NCBI GenBank assembly: GCA_026018925.1 | Contig: JAKSZU010000009.1 | Coordinates: 36,012,415 to 36,076,414, forward strand | Source of the DNA: Tupaia tana | Lineage: Eukaryota > Chordata > Mammalia > Scandentia > Tupaiidae | Reading direction: 5' to 3' | Length of the DNA: 64,000 bases | In this document: positions 10,795-21,206 of the stretch, piece after piece | Position numbering within the stretch: position 1 is the first letter of the stretch | Layout of the letters: each line of letters begins with the position of its first letter | Made by a program: the position numbers and the translations under genes | Notes under the pieces: generated by a model | What the model was told of the DNA's origin: nothing | The model's input: the letters and a program-made list of their open reading frames with translations, nothing else | Database searches by the model: none

Positions 10795-10940
10795 TTGTAA
10801 TGTGTGGTCCCCAGGAAGCTTGTTGGAAATGCAAATTTTCATGTAGCACCCTTACCTACTAAGTTAGAAATTCTGATTATGAGGACCAGAAATTTGTGTT
10901 TTAACAATTCCTTCAGGTTACACTCAATTTTAATACCAAG
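10795..10940 (+). mobile_element. MER5-type hAT DNA transposon remnant
   Basis: The sequence keeps the MER5A/B signature in order: GTGTGGTCCCCAGGAAGCTTG, GGAAATGCAAATTTTC, ACCTACTAAGTTAGAAATTCTG and ATTTGTGTTTTAACAATTCC. This is a non-autonomous internal-deletion family of the hAT-Charlie group, fixed early in eutherians. Confidence 0.8.
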
Positions 10941-12190
10941 AACTAGCAGATATTATTATAAAGCAGGTACTTTCACTTCTATTTCAGTAAGAAAATATCT
11001 TTATTGCCTTTTGAAAACTCTTATAAAGTTTCTTTTATTTCTAGTGGAATTGGTATTTCAGTCACTGAAGCATTGAAATACTCACCTCTTGATTACACTG
11101 TTATCTATTTGGCAGTGGATAAAAACTTTCATTAAAATAGTATGGGTAAGGATTCAATTCATGCCTCTGGAACAGGGAAATTGTAAGAGGAGAAACAAAT
11201 GCATGTGGTCCTAATAGCTGGTGACTATGGGCCTAGATACCAGCAGTCATCCTCTTCTTTCCACCATTTCAGATCAGTTTTTGGCTATTATGATACAGTA
11301 GAAAATCCATTTGGTCTAAAATAAGTTTACTCTCTTTAAGAAATATAAAGAAGACTTGAGAGTTGTGGGATAGCCCCTTCTGGTGTATGAACAGGGAGAA
11401 CCCAATCTGTAGTGAGAGAAAAGGAAAAAGTAAAGCAGGTACAAGCAATGATGAAAGACCATGAAACTGCAAGAAATGAGAGACAAAGACATAGAATGAG
11501 CACTTTCAAATGACTGTACAGTTCATGCTTCTAGCCCCTCCTGAGATCTGACTGTATTTGCCCATGGGGTCTGGGAAAAACATGTACATCTTTATTAAAA
11601 AAAAATCCCCCATCTGCTTATGCTAGTGTACATGAAATTACATTGCATTCCAACCCAAACCCCTCATAACATCAACATTTTTCTTTTTGTTTTGAGCATC
11701 TGTTCTACCGTACCTTACTGCTGTGGCTTCTAATTAGTCTGTATATGCTCTTTGTTGGGAAATGCCTTTGATTACATGAAACTAGTTCACTGCAATAAAA
11801 GTTAAGAAGTAATTTCTTGTTATGACATTATATATCAATTCTCATAAAGAAGAAATGTATTTTCTCCCCCTCAATATTAATAGTTTTGAAGGTGATATCC
11901 TCTTCTATGACTTTGAAGGTTCTCAGACAATAAAAGGATATTTTATGACTGAAGTGACATTACTATTGATCTTTCAAAATCCAGAATCAAATCTCTTACT
12001 TCTGATCAAACAAATATTGTCTCTAAAATATAAAATGAAGTCCTTAGTTGTTTTATGGGAACCACTCCTTATTAAAATTATATGTCAGTCTTCTATGAGA
12101 TGAAAAATTGTAATATTACAGTCCTAAGTTAGCCTTATATTGTTCTAATTTCATTTAGGCACTGAAATTATAAAATTAAATATTAATAAA
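10941..12190. other. unassigned DNA
   Basis: A 93-codon open frame at 11822-12103 is AT-rich with no recognised motif. No A-tail or duplication marks a recent insertion. I see nothing I can name. Confidence 0.35.
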
Positions 12191-12465
12191 ATGGGTCAGC
12201 TGATAGTGTAGTGGTTACATTCCTAGACGCCCACATAGCGAACTGTGGATCTAGGACTGGATGACTTGAAACCCATGCCAGGCACATGTGCATGTGTACC
12301 CAAGACCCCTGGAGAAAAATGGAGAAGGGATTGCAGCATGGCCATCCTCCCTGGGAGATGATTTCTTACTTTATCTCTTGCTGTCTCTATCTCTGTCTCT
12401 CTCTAGCAAGTGCATGCACCCTAAGGCAAAAATCTCTAAGAAAAACAACAAAAATGATGAACAAA
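12191..12465 (+). mobile_element. tRNA-derived SINE, diverged
   Basis: The head begins GGGTCAGCTGATAGTGTAGTGG, and a degenerate B box reads GTGGATCTAGGACT. The middle block, TCTC-rich segment and 'CCTAAGGCAAAAATCTC' tail are all present. It is an older subfamily with AAGGC in place of ATAGC in the tail. Confidence 0.85.
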
Positions 12466-12514
12466 ACAATGCTCCAAGTTTGTTTGTAAAGAGTAAGAAA
12501 AAAGTTGTAGTAAA

Positions 12515-13515
12515 ACAGCAGAGGCCACCCTAAGTGACTTTGCTTCTGCCACCCAAGGACTTAAGGACCAACTCTAGACTTTATTATAGACACTGTCTCC
12601 CCACCTCATGCTAAAATCTCCTGCCATTTGCCCTCCTAAATACTTAGTCAACAATAGTTGAGAGTACAAGAAGTGAGCCACATTGAGTAAGAGTGAGCAA
12701 TCTTGGGCTACAGTTAGATACATTTCCAGGCCACAGCTCAGTGACTTCATCTAAGACCATTTTAGGTGTCACTTTAGCTCTTGACTCCACTTCAGGATTT
12801 TACTTCTTAATTGTACCTTTATTTTTCCACCTTCTAGACCAAGAGGATCCCATTTACTCTGTCCCTTAGACACTAAAGAATTAAGGCATTTTCTATCTCA
12901 TCATCTAACCACAATCTGAACTTTTAGTATAGTGATCATATTTTCAGGGCCTCTCTCTATTAACCCACATTTTACTTTTATGTGCTATAGAAAGAAAGTA
13001 TCTCTTTTGTGGCAAATATATGTCTTTTCTGTTCAAGGTGTGGTGAGCAAATCATGGATTTCTGGCCCCCTTTCTTTTTAGCTGGGCACCTATACAACTC
13101 TGCCTGGCAAATGTATATAGTTTGCACAGAGGCTTGCATAAGACAGGTACTGGATATTCATGTACAGATTGACTAAAAGGAACACCTACATTTAACTAAA
13201 GTCTAGGACGTGACTTCACCGTTTACAGTAATTGCTCCCCTCCCTCTGCTCTCTAAACTCAGAAGTCTCTCCTGGTCAAAGAGAGAGTTAGATGTGCCTT
13301 GCTTTACCCACTGGTATCTGATACTTTTGTTGTGCTTGGCAGCTTTAAAATCTTGGATAAGTTCGTAAATGACAGTTTCCTCATTTCTCAAATAGGAATA
13401 TTATTTACTCAGTCTGTGGTAAACGGCAGAGACCACCCTGAGTTATTTTGCTTCTGCCACCCAAGGGCTTAAACAGGGCTCATATCTCTTCATTATAAAC
13501 ACAGTGTCTCCCCAT
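12515..13515 (+). repeat. pair of ~95-bp direct repeats about 0.9 kb apart, possible LTR-type element
   Basis: The interval from about 12508 shares a block with the interval from about 13424. Both contain 'GTAAA(A)C(A/G)GCAGAG(G/A)CCACCCT', 'TTTGCTTCTGCCACCCAAGG' and a later 'ACACTGTCTCCCCA'-like match. A TGT start precedes each block. Two LTR starts bracketing an internal region is possible, but no pol or gag reading is visible between them. Confidence 0.4.
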
Positions 13516-13743
13516 AATTTTCTAAATTATGTATCTTTTTAAATAAAATTATATATCTACCTAAAAGAGTATTTGACATATTGTGCATATTGTGGATTGT
13601 TACTTTCATTTATTATATCTTTTCTTTAGCCTAGCTTTCTCCACTCATTTTGATAACTGTTTTCCTCTGAAAAGAATGGATCCTAAGTCTCTCTGTTATA
13701 TTTGGTTCTGTTTTCTGTCAAATAATAAATATCAAAATAGTAG

Positions 13744-13990
13744 TTAACATTTATTCATTACTATGCCAGGTATTATTCCAAGACATTCCATGTATTAATA
13801 CTACCTCACTTAATGCCCCCAAACAACCTTATGAAGTAAGGACTAATATGGTCACCATCTTTCATTTGATAAAATGAAACTAAGAGATATTAAGTACCTT
13901 CTTCTAAATTATACAAATACTATTTGCTGAGGGATTTGAATTTAAGCACTCCTACTCCAGAGTCCTCATTCTTATCTACCTGAATTATGC
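13744..13990 (+). mobile_element. MIR SINE, nearly full length
   Basis: The MIR order is preserved: TATGCCAGGTATTATTCCAAG, TTAATGCCCCCAAACAACC, TATGAAGTAAGGACTAATATG, a degenerate TGATAAAATGAAACTAAGAG core and CTCCAGAGTCC. MIR is an ancient tRNA-derived SINE common to mammals. Confidence 0.85.
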
Positions 13991-14154
13991 CATTTCTTAG
14001 GGCATCTCTCTGGTTCACCACAGGTTAAATCTTTATGTTTTTTTTTTCACATGTATAACTGTCATATAAAATTTCTCTGTGATTCAGTAGAACATAATAC
14101 TACATATAAATGATGCAGTCCCCAAAGTAAAACAGGCTCACAAGAGAGGTGGCA

Positions 14155-14590
14155 TATATTATTGTGGTTGAGAGAGTACCTCTGGATTTTGAGTGCTTGA
14201 GTTTGAATCTTTCTGTTCTGTGACTTTGAACAATTTGCTTAATCTCCAGTTTCCTCCATGCCTCAATTTCTTCATGTGTAAAATGGGAGTAAAAAAAAAA
14301 AGATCTACTTAATTACCTTTTTGGTAAAGATTAAATATGGTAATAGTGTAAAAATGCAAGTCCTTTTTTTTAAAGGATGGTTTAGTTATTATTTACTATC
14401 ATTGTTTAATTTGACCAGAGAGAGCAAAAGAGGGAAAATGAGAAAGCAAGTTGCCAGATATGGGACCTGAACTGTGGTTGACCATGTGGGAGTCTAGTGC
14501 CTTAACTACCATGGCGCCTGCTGGTCACAAAAACAAGCACTTTGAATAGTGCCTGGCATTCAGTAAAAGCTCAGCAAAGTTTATGTAGTA
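14155..14590 (+). mobile_element. MIR SINE interrupted by a younger SINE
   Basis: The left part (14155-14384) has GTTTGAATCTTTCTGTTCTG, TGACTTTGAACAATTTGCTT and 'TTCTTCATGTGTAAAATGGG'. The right part (14529-14590) resumes with TAGTGCCTGGCATTCAGTAAA. A short-type SINE at 14385-14528 sits between them, which places the MIR as the older element. Confidence 0.82.
14385..14528 (-). mobile_element. tRNA-derived SINE, short type
   Basis: Plus-strand reading: AATTTGACCAGAGAGAGC, GAGAAAGCAAGTTGCCAG, TGAACTGTGGTTGACCATGTGG and the reversed head GCCTGCTGGTC. It has no long-type middle block and is inserted in a MIR. Confidence 0.85.
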
Positions 14591-14744
14591 GTTTGCATAT
14601 TTATATTTATGATCTAATTACTGTATTTCAGGTTAGAGTATATATTATAAAGCATAATATACTTTAGGAATTCTTATTATAAGAAAACTGAATTTAACAA
14701 ATTTAATAGGGCTCATTATACTTTAGTAAATTACCCTTTATTTT

Positions 14745-15187
14745 TAAGAAAAAAATGACCTCTGAATATTTTAAAATTTTATGCAACTTTATTGAGGTAT
14801 AGCCACTAAATAAAAACTGTATATATTTAAGGTCTCAGTGTAATATTTTGATATATGTATATGTTATGAAATAATCATCATAATCAAACTAAATAACATA
14901 ACCTCACATGATTACATGTTTTATTTGAGTAAGAACATTAGGACCAGGACCAGCATTTGGCGTAATGGCTATATCACTGGACTCTCACATAGTCGATCAC
15001 GGTTCGAGTCCCAGACCCAGTGTCTTAAACTCATGCCAGTTGCATGTGCGTGCGTGCCCATGATCCCAAGAGGAGAATGGAAGAGAAGGGATTGTGGTGT
15101 GGCCATCCCACCTGGGGGGTGATTTCTCCTTTTCTGTCTCTCTGTCTCTCTCTCTGTCTTTCTGGCCAGCACACACACCACCTCTCC

Positions 15188-15238
<51 letters not shown>

Positions 15239-15345
15239 ATTAAGATCTACTTATACTCTCAGCAAATTTCAAGATTATTATACAGTCTCAGTAGCTATAG
15301 TCATTATTCTGTACATTAGAAGGATCCCACTCTCTTCATACAAGT
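14745..15345 (-). mobile_element. old L1 3' end interrupted by a SINE
   Basis: The plus strand carries the complement of an L1M 3' end: TTTATTGAGGTATAG at 14789, ATATTTTGATATATGTATA at 14850, then, after the SINE, 'GTACATTAGAAGGATCCC' at 15311. The family is not resolved. Confidence 0.55.
14941..15234 (+). mobile_element. tRNA-derived SINE, long type with (GA)n tail
   Basis: Complete head with GGTTCGAGTCCC and the middle block. The A-tail has been replaced or extended by AGAGAG at 15191-15236. The flanking GAACATTA at 14933-14940 and 15235-15242 is an exact 8-bp target-site duplication. Confidence 0.94.
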
Positions 15346-15404
15346 CCCCGGAATGATTTATAAAATTGCAAACTAAACATAATTTTTCAAGAAAAAAAAT
15401 CACT

Positions 15405-15910
15405 GATGTATTACTTATTTGTTGTTGCATAACAAATTATCTTAAATCTTAGACGTTTAAAATAATGAACATCGACGTCACAGTTTCTGTAGGACTCTAG
15501 TCCTAGTTTGGCTGGGTGCATATGAATAAGAGATTCTAACATGGCTCCAATGAGAAAGGATTTGCTTTCAAGCTCACTTGGGTGGAATTTGACAGGCTTT
15601 AAAAGATTCACTTCTACCTCACTTGTGTAGCTATTGGTCAGAAATATCAGTTCTTTGCCACTTGGATCTCTTGATAGAGCAACTCACATGGCAATAATCT
15701 TCCCCAGTGCAATGGCTTCAAGAAAAATATTGTGAAAGAAAATGAAAAAGGGTGAGAGAAGGAAAGCAAGATAGAAGCCAGTCTTTTTATAGCCGACTCT
15801 TAAGAAGTAACTTGCATGTATAATATTCTCAACTCGCCTGATGTGTGGCATATATCATGTTGGGTAAAATCTCTTTACAAAGTAAATGATGGATAAGGAT
15901 TGAATGTATA

Positions 15911-15943
<33 letters not shown>

Positions 15944-16125
15944 GAAAAGAAAGAAGTAACTTACTACCATTCTATCACTTTTTATGTATTCTATTTGTTA
16001 GAAGCAGTTCACTAAGTCCACTCCACATTCAAGAAAGGATTACACATGGGTGTTCATTCCAGAAGGCAGGGATTTGGAGGTGAGGTGGGGATCATTTTAG
16101 TGACTGCCTGTCATAATCAAAGGGA
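15405..16125 (-). mobile_element. probable MaLR (MLT1-like) LTR
   Basis: 'TTTGTTGTTGCATAACAAATTATC' at 15418, 'GGCTGGGTGCATATGAATAAG' and the closing 'CATTCAAGAAAGGATTACAC' and 'GACTGCCTGTCATAAT' resemble a widely dispersed eutherian LTR read in reverse. It contains an (AAT)10-type run at 15911-15942. Family assignment is tentative. Confidence 0.4.
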
Positions 16126-16520
16126 AAATAGGAAGAGATACTTAGTCATCCTTTTGTCAAATACAAATTATTATTTAGGATGGTTTTAAAATGTAATTTT
16201 AGATGACTCTTACTAGTAGTTCTTCCCACACTTAACTGACCACTATGCTTAATTCACCACTATGCTTCCTTAAAGTCATTCTCCTTTTGATATTTAATAT
16301 CACTTTCCCTGTATCTTTGTCTTTTTTATCCCCTTGTATTAGATTTCAACCTATGTTTCACACCAAAAATGTTCAGGAACAAAAGAACTAATCAACTAGA
16401 CAGGCTATATTAAATCAAGAGCATAATTATTCCCACGTCCCCAGATGTGGTGCATTATGAGTCCTTTCTTCAGACTGGCTTTAATTAAAAGACCATGAAG
16501 TCAATATTAGGTTGAGGGTC
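16126..16520. other. unassigned DNA
   Basis: No recognised feature. A local near-duplicate 'CACTATGCTTAATTCAC / CACTATGCTTCCTTAAA' at about 16241-16276 is too short to interpret. Confidence 0.35.
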
Positions 16521-16668
16521 ATTTTTTTTAGAGTTTTTTGCTATAGGGTACATGAACTTGCCCAAAACAGAGACAGAGAGACAGAAAGCGAGAATTCAAC
16601 CCCTAAGGGGGATGGTCACACTGTATTCCCTTCTCCTCCGTCCTCCTCTCAGGATTTTGGGCACATAC

Positions 16669-16723
<55 letters not shown>

Positions 16724-16818
16724 TGGTGTGATTTTCAAGGCACCAGGTCCAGGTCTTGAACCTAAGTCGACTATGTGGGAATCTAGTGATGTAACTGCTA
16801 TGTCATCTGCTGCTCCTG
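16521..16818 (-). mobile_element. tRNA-derived SINE with (CA)n expansion
   Basis: The reversed tail TTTTTTGCTATAGGG is at 16535 and the reversed head is TCTGCTGCTCC at 16807. The internal TG/CG-rich block of the family has expanded to a (CA)n microsatellite at about 16669-16720. Confidence 0.9.
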
Positions 16819-17526
16819 AGGATCAATTTTTAACATTGCTATGAGACTCTAGATTAGAACAAGGAAAATCACATCCAGAAATGACAGCTGGGTAGCTTAC
16901 ATGATTCTTGGAGCTCTTTTTCTAGGATGCTCTTTTCCTGCCTTCTTACATGCATTGAAAAAATTGTCAAAATGTGTCAGAAACATTTATACTTACTCTA
17001 ATCTTTGCACACTAACAGTGGTAAAGTTGGAAGCTTGCGGAGTTAGAACATTAACATACATTCCTGTGTGTTTAAGAAGCTATTTATGATTTCCCCCCAC
17101 CTTTCCACATGTCTCTGTGGAAAATAATTGCCCCATTCCATTATGGAAATGGGAAGATTTAATAGCCTTATAATATGCCATATCGTCTTCATTTCTATTT
17201 CAGTATTCAAATAAGAGCTCTTGTCAGTAGCATCTGGAAGTGTCAAGAACATTCTAGAGTCTATTATGTATGTATTTAACTAACCTGACTTTGTGTCTTA
17301 ATCTGACTCTGTAGGCAAAGATGAAACCTAGGGCTTGCTTCATTCATAGCTTGTGTACTAACCCCACCAAAATCATTGATCACAGATTCTCTAAACATTG
17401 ATATTGATATTAGCAAAAATGTAATGCTAAGGTTAGTATTTTTAAACAACTACATGCATACATCTTTTTTTTTTCCTTTTAGAAATAAAGTATCAGGTAG
17501 GAAACAAATAGAAAAGTATAATACCC
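16819..17526. other. unassigned DNA
   Basis: No repeat, tail or coding pattern is recognised. A 62-codon frame at 16901-17089 has a hydrophobic start but no supporting context. Confidence 0.3.
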
Positions 17527-17680
17527 TGGGACCAGCAGATGGAGTAATGATTACGTTGCTGGACTTCCATGTAGTTGACCATGGTTCTAGTGCTGGACCT
17601 GATGGCTTAAACTCACACCAGCCATGTGTGCATGTGTGCCCCAGATCCTGAGAGGAGAATGAAGGAGAAAGGATTGTGGG
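17527..17680 (+). mobile_element. tRNA-derived SINE, 3'-truncated
   Basis: The head (GGGACCAGCAGATGGAGTAATG) and the first half of the body to 'AAGGAGAAAGGATTGTGG' are present. The sequence then passes directly into a half-L1-type 3' tail at 17681. The TC-rich part and A-tail are missing. The join has GGGG in common between both parents. Confidence 0.85.
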
Positions 17681-18390
17681 GAGAAGTCTGGAGTTAAATA
17701 TTATATCCCAGAATTGAATTGGGAAAATCAAACCACAACAGAAGCTAGATTAATTACATGAGACTGAACTGGTTAAACAGAATTTTATGACTTTTGCCTA
17801 GAACACTGTTGATTTTCTTCTAGGCTTTGTTTTCTAGTTTTAAGGATTTTTGTCCTGTCTTGAGCTGTCGATAAGTTCAAGTACCTATTATTTGAACAGA
17901 ATCCTAAATTGTTTCCTGGCTTTAAGTTTTAGGCAAAGTTACTTAGCATTTCTTTGATAAAACTCCTTTTCTTGAAAGTAGAAATTACATTAAAAATACC
18001 TATTTAATGACCGTAGTAAGCTATATAGCATCCTATGTGCTACCTTATAGTATATTCATTCTACTCAGAGTTTCATGTCTAAAACCAGACATGTATTCAC
18101 AGATATGTATATACCAGCTGAACTTGCTATTGAAAGTAGTTAGATAATTTAAGAAATTTTGTAAATCAGTAAAATGTGGGGGAAAAAAGGAATGGAAAAC
18201 AGCTGTAGACATCTGAGATAGTGTGAGAGGAAGGTGGGAAATGGCAGGTGAGAAATAGGAAAACTAGAAATGGAAAATTGTTGATGATAACATGTATGAT
18301 TAAGCTACTATGCAATATATTCTGGATAAGAAATCACATTTTGTATGCTGTGACTATGCTTAGGGAATAAATGTAGATTAATTAAAAAAA
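17681..18390 (+). mobile_element. half-L1 (HAL1-like) 3' untranslated region, 5'-truncated copy
   Basis: This segment aligns along its whole length with 50361-51153 of the complete half-L1. Shared landmarks are AAGTCTGGAGTT, ACATGAGACTGAACTGGT, TTTTCTTCTAGGCT, CTATTTAATGACCGTAGTAA, GCTACCTTATAGTATATTCA and CACATTTTGTATGCTGTGAC. It ends in ATTAAAAAAA. No coding part is present. Confidence 0.85.
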
Positions 18391-18429
18391 TGTTTCAGAA
18401 GAAAATTACAGTGCATTTGTAACTAGATT

Positions 18430-18702
18430 CCAGTTTTGTCCATATTTTTAGTTTAAGGTATTTCATGAATCAATAAAATGTGCTAAATAGTTTAGTATGG
18501 AAGGAAGAGATGGGAAAGGGGAAGGAAAAAACAAGTAAAAGTATGCTTAATTGACAAGAAAAAAATGAAAGGCTATTTGCCAATAAATTATAGAGTAATA
18601 TCTTTGGCTTGACTGACATGCATAGTATTTGTGTTGTAAAAAGAAATGTACACTGTAAAGATGTGATTAAATGTAAATAAATTAATTTAAAAAACACTTT
18701 TC
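18430..18702 (+). mobile_element. L1/half-L1 3' tail, diverged
   Basis: It begins TCATGAATCAATAAAATGTG, as in the half-L1 tail (compare about 50850). It then carries a GGAAGGAAGAGATGGGAAAGG purine block, TGTACACTGTAAAGATGTG and a terminal AATTTAAAAAAC. It is a separate insertion only 40 bp after the previous tail. Confidence 0.65.
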
Positions 18703-18978
18703 ATGACAGTAATATAATGTTATAAGTCACTTTAATAACTGTATAGAATTCCATTGTATAATTAAACTATGATTAATTTAACCATTCTGATGCTGACAGA
18801 CATTTATTTGTCCATCATACCCTGATGGACATGGAAATTGCTACCAACTTATCCCTACTGAAACAGTGCTACTCAAATTATACACATACATATATAACAC
18901 ATATTATATTACATATATTAATATTTATTATGTTGTTCTTACTCACAGATGGTCCTGGATCTATAGTGGTTTGATCAT

Positions 18979-19263
18979 TTTTTTTTCTTTCTTTTTTTGA
19001 AGAGGTTTTTTTTTTTTTTTTTTGCTATAGGGCGGGTGTGCTCGCAGACAGACAGAGAGAGACAGAGAGACAGAAAGCGAGAAATCACCCCCCAGAGGGG
19101 ATGGCCACACTGCAATCCCTTCTCCTCCATTCTCCTCTCAGGGTCTTGGGCACGCACGCACACGCGCCCGGCGTGAGTTTAAGCCACCAAGTCCGGGACT
19201 CGAACCACGGTCAACTACGTGGGAGTCCAGCAACATAGCCATTACGCTAACTGCTGGTCCCGC
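18979..19263 (-). mobile_element. tRNA-derived SINE, long type, young
   Basis: T-rich complement of the tail, GCTATAGGGCGGGTGTGCTC, and a near-consensus body. The head ends GCTAACTGCTGGTCCC. GGTTTGATCAT at 18968-18978 and 19264-19274 is a perfect 11-bp target-site duplication. The B box is the canonical type (plus strand GGACTCGAACC). Confidence 0.96.
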
Positions 19264-19403
19264 GGTTTGATCATGTTCTCACTTTGATTTACAATACTGA
19301 AAAAGTGATACACATTCAGTAGGAACCATAGTTTGAGTTTCCACACAACCATCCTGATTTTTACTTTTGGTATCATTTTCAATAAATTAAAAAGATATTT
19401 ATT

Positions 19404-19661
19404 GGGAACCGCAGTTAGCGTAATGGCTATGTTGCTGGACTCCCACGTAGTCGACCGCGGTTCGCGTCCCGGACCCGGTGGCTTAAAACTCACGCCGGGC
19501 GCGTGTGCGTGCGTGCCCAAGATCCCAAGAGGAGAATGGAGGAGAAGGGATTGCAGCGTGACCATCCCCCCTGGAGGGTGATTTCTCACTTTCTGTCTCT
19601 ATGTCTCTGTCTGTCTGGCGAGCGCACGCGCCCTATAGCAAAAACCTCTCAAAAATAAAAA
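19404..19661 (+). mobile_element. tRNA-derived SINE, young subfamily with altered B box
   Basis: It carries all subfamily markers: GGGAACC start, GGTTCGCGTCC in the B box, GTGACCATCC and CTCTATGTCTC. The head lost two bases (AACCGCAGTTAGC). CpGs are well kept. Confidence 0.95.
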
Positions 19662-19794
19662 GTATTTATCAGCTTATTATAAAATAGACTTTGTGTTAGA
19701 TGATTTTACCTAACTGTAAGATAATGTCAGTGTTCTGAGCACATTTAAAATAGGCTAGGCTATGCTAGTAAGTATAGGTTCAGTAGTTGTATTA

Positions 19795-20175
19795 AATACA
19801 TTTTTTAATTACAGTTTCTTTTACATATCCAATCACATGTTACTTAGCTTGCAAAGTGAATATTCCAACATGTATACGTTTCTCACCAGTCCAGTTTAGA
19901 ATAATATACACGTTATCTTCAACAGATAATAACTCATTTCTTTGTCCCATAAATGCCTTGTTTCTCCACCTTTCTCCTTAATGTCCTTCCTCAGACTCTC
20001 CTCCTTCACCCACACTCTTCCCACACTGTATCTGGAATTTATAACCATTTACTATGTTTCTATATCCTCTAGTCATTCAGTTTCGGCTATAGAGTGCGGA
20101 CACTCGGTATCTATTAATTGGAGACATACATTTTTGACTCATGATAATTTCAATATACAATAGGTTTATGGGATG
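19795..20175 (-). mobile_element. L1 3' untranslated region, lineage-specific type
   Basis: The plus strand shows the complement of the tail: TTACAGTTTCTTTTACATATCCAATCAC, then a pyrimidine-rich stretch with TCTTCCCACACTGTATCTGG, 'TCAGTTTCGGCTATAGAGTGCGG' and TGACTCATGATAATTTCAATATAC. Copies with the same order occur at 43565 and 52030. Confidence 0.65.
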
Positions 20176-20399
20176 TAATCCCATCATACGTCCAGGAGCA
20201 TGTATCTCTCTATGTAAATAAAATTTGGTGTACTTGTGATAATTCATATGACAAAATCTTTTTGAATCAAAGGATAAGTAGTTTTTAAGTTTTGTTGTAG
20301 ATGGCCAAATTGTCTTCTAAAATATCAACATTGATTTATAAATGTGTGAATTATTTGAGTAGAAATCTCACAAATTGTATAAACCACTTAAGGATTTTT

Positions 20400-20620
20400 T
20401 TCTCACCGGTTTTATTTATTTATTTACTTTTTAAAAACTTACATTTAATCACTGTACATCTTTAAAGCATACAAAACTGTTTTTTTCCAGTATGAATACA
20501 GTGCATATCAGTTAAATCAAAGATATTATCAAAGACATTACTTTATACATTATTATGGAGTTCATATAAATAAAGGAGACATTTATGAGAGTTGAACAAT
20601 AACCTGTTTAAATAATTTTG
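20400..20620 (-). mobile_element. L1 3' tail, short copy
   Basis: Plus-strand TTAAAAACTTACATTTAATCACTGTACATC, 'AAAGCATACAAAACTG' and 'CAGTTAAATCAAAGATATTATC' match the complement of the lineage L1 tail (compare 43575-43680 and, on the other strand, 29985-30030). Confidence 0.6.
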
Positions 20621-20749
20621 AGGACAGATACCTATTGCTTTCCTTGTTTGACTTTATCCTCAATTAGGGATTTTATCCCAGTTTAAGTAAATCTGAATCT
20701 GCTCTGACCCTACCCTGGTATTCAGCAGGAAAACTCTCTTCTTTTTTGT

Positions 20750-20966
20750 GTGTTTTTAATTTCACATGTGCTTGCTGGAGAGAGATAGGGGAAACGAAGT
20801 AAGAAGCATGCCCATGGAGCATGATCAGACTGCAATTCCTTTTCTACCATTTCTTCCTCCCCTTGGGATTTTGGGCATGCACACCCATGTGCCAAATATA
20901 TTTCTCAAGCAGCTGGGCCCAGGACTCAAACTGCACAATCAGTCACGTGGAATGGCTGATCAGTGT
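20750..20966 (-). mobile_element. tRNA-derived SINE, old diverged copy
   Basis: Plus-strand order: TTCACATGTGCTTGCTGGAGAG, 'GCCCATGGAGCATG', CTTGGGATTTTGGGCATGCAC, CAGGACTCAAACTGCACAATC and a reversed head at GGCTGATCAG. Internal deletions make it about 215 bp. Confidence 0.72.
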
Positions 20967-21069
20967 TGAGGCTATCTTTCTTCATAAGATTTAATATTCT
21001 ACCAGAGAAGGCAGACTTAGGCTCAGGAAATTAACAAGATTGGAGGAATGAAGTGGTGTATGGTGTTCA

Positions 21070-21206
21070 GGTGCATCAGTAACTTTAGCACTAGAGACAG
21101 ACAGAACTTTGTTCAAGGGCTGGGTACTCTACTAACTAGCTCTACAAAGTTGTGTAAGTCAATAAGCCTGCGTCAGTCTCACGTTCTTCCTCTTATATAG
21201 TGATGG
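21070..21206 (+). mobile_element. MIR fragment
   Basis: ACTAGAGACAGACAGAACTTTGTTCAAG, 'CTAGCTCTACAAAGTTGTGTAAGTCAATAAGCC' and 'TCAGTCTCACGTTCTTCCTCTT' follow the left half of MIR in order. Confidence 0.55.

Noticed and set aside
15191-15236. Regularly spaced repeats considered as a CRISPR-like or satellite array
   Set aside because: This is a simple (GA)n tail of a SINE. Dispersed repeats elsewhere in the window are transposons with irregular spacing.
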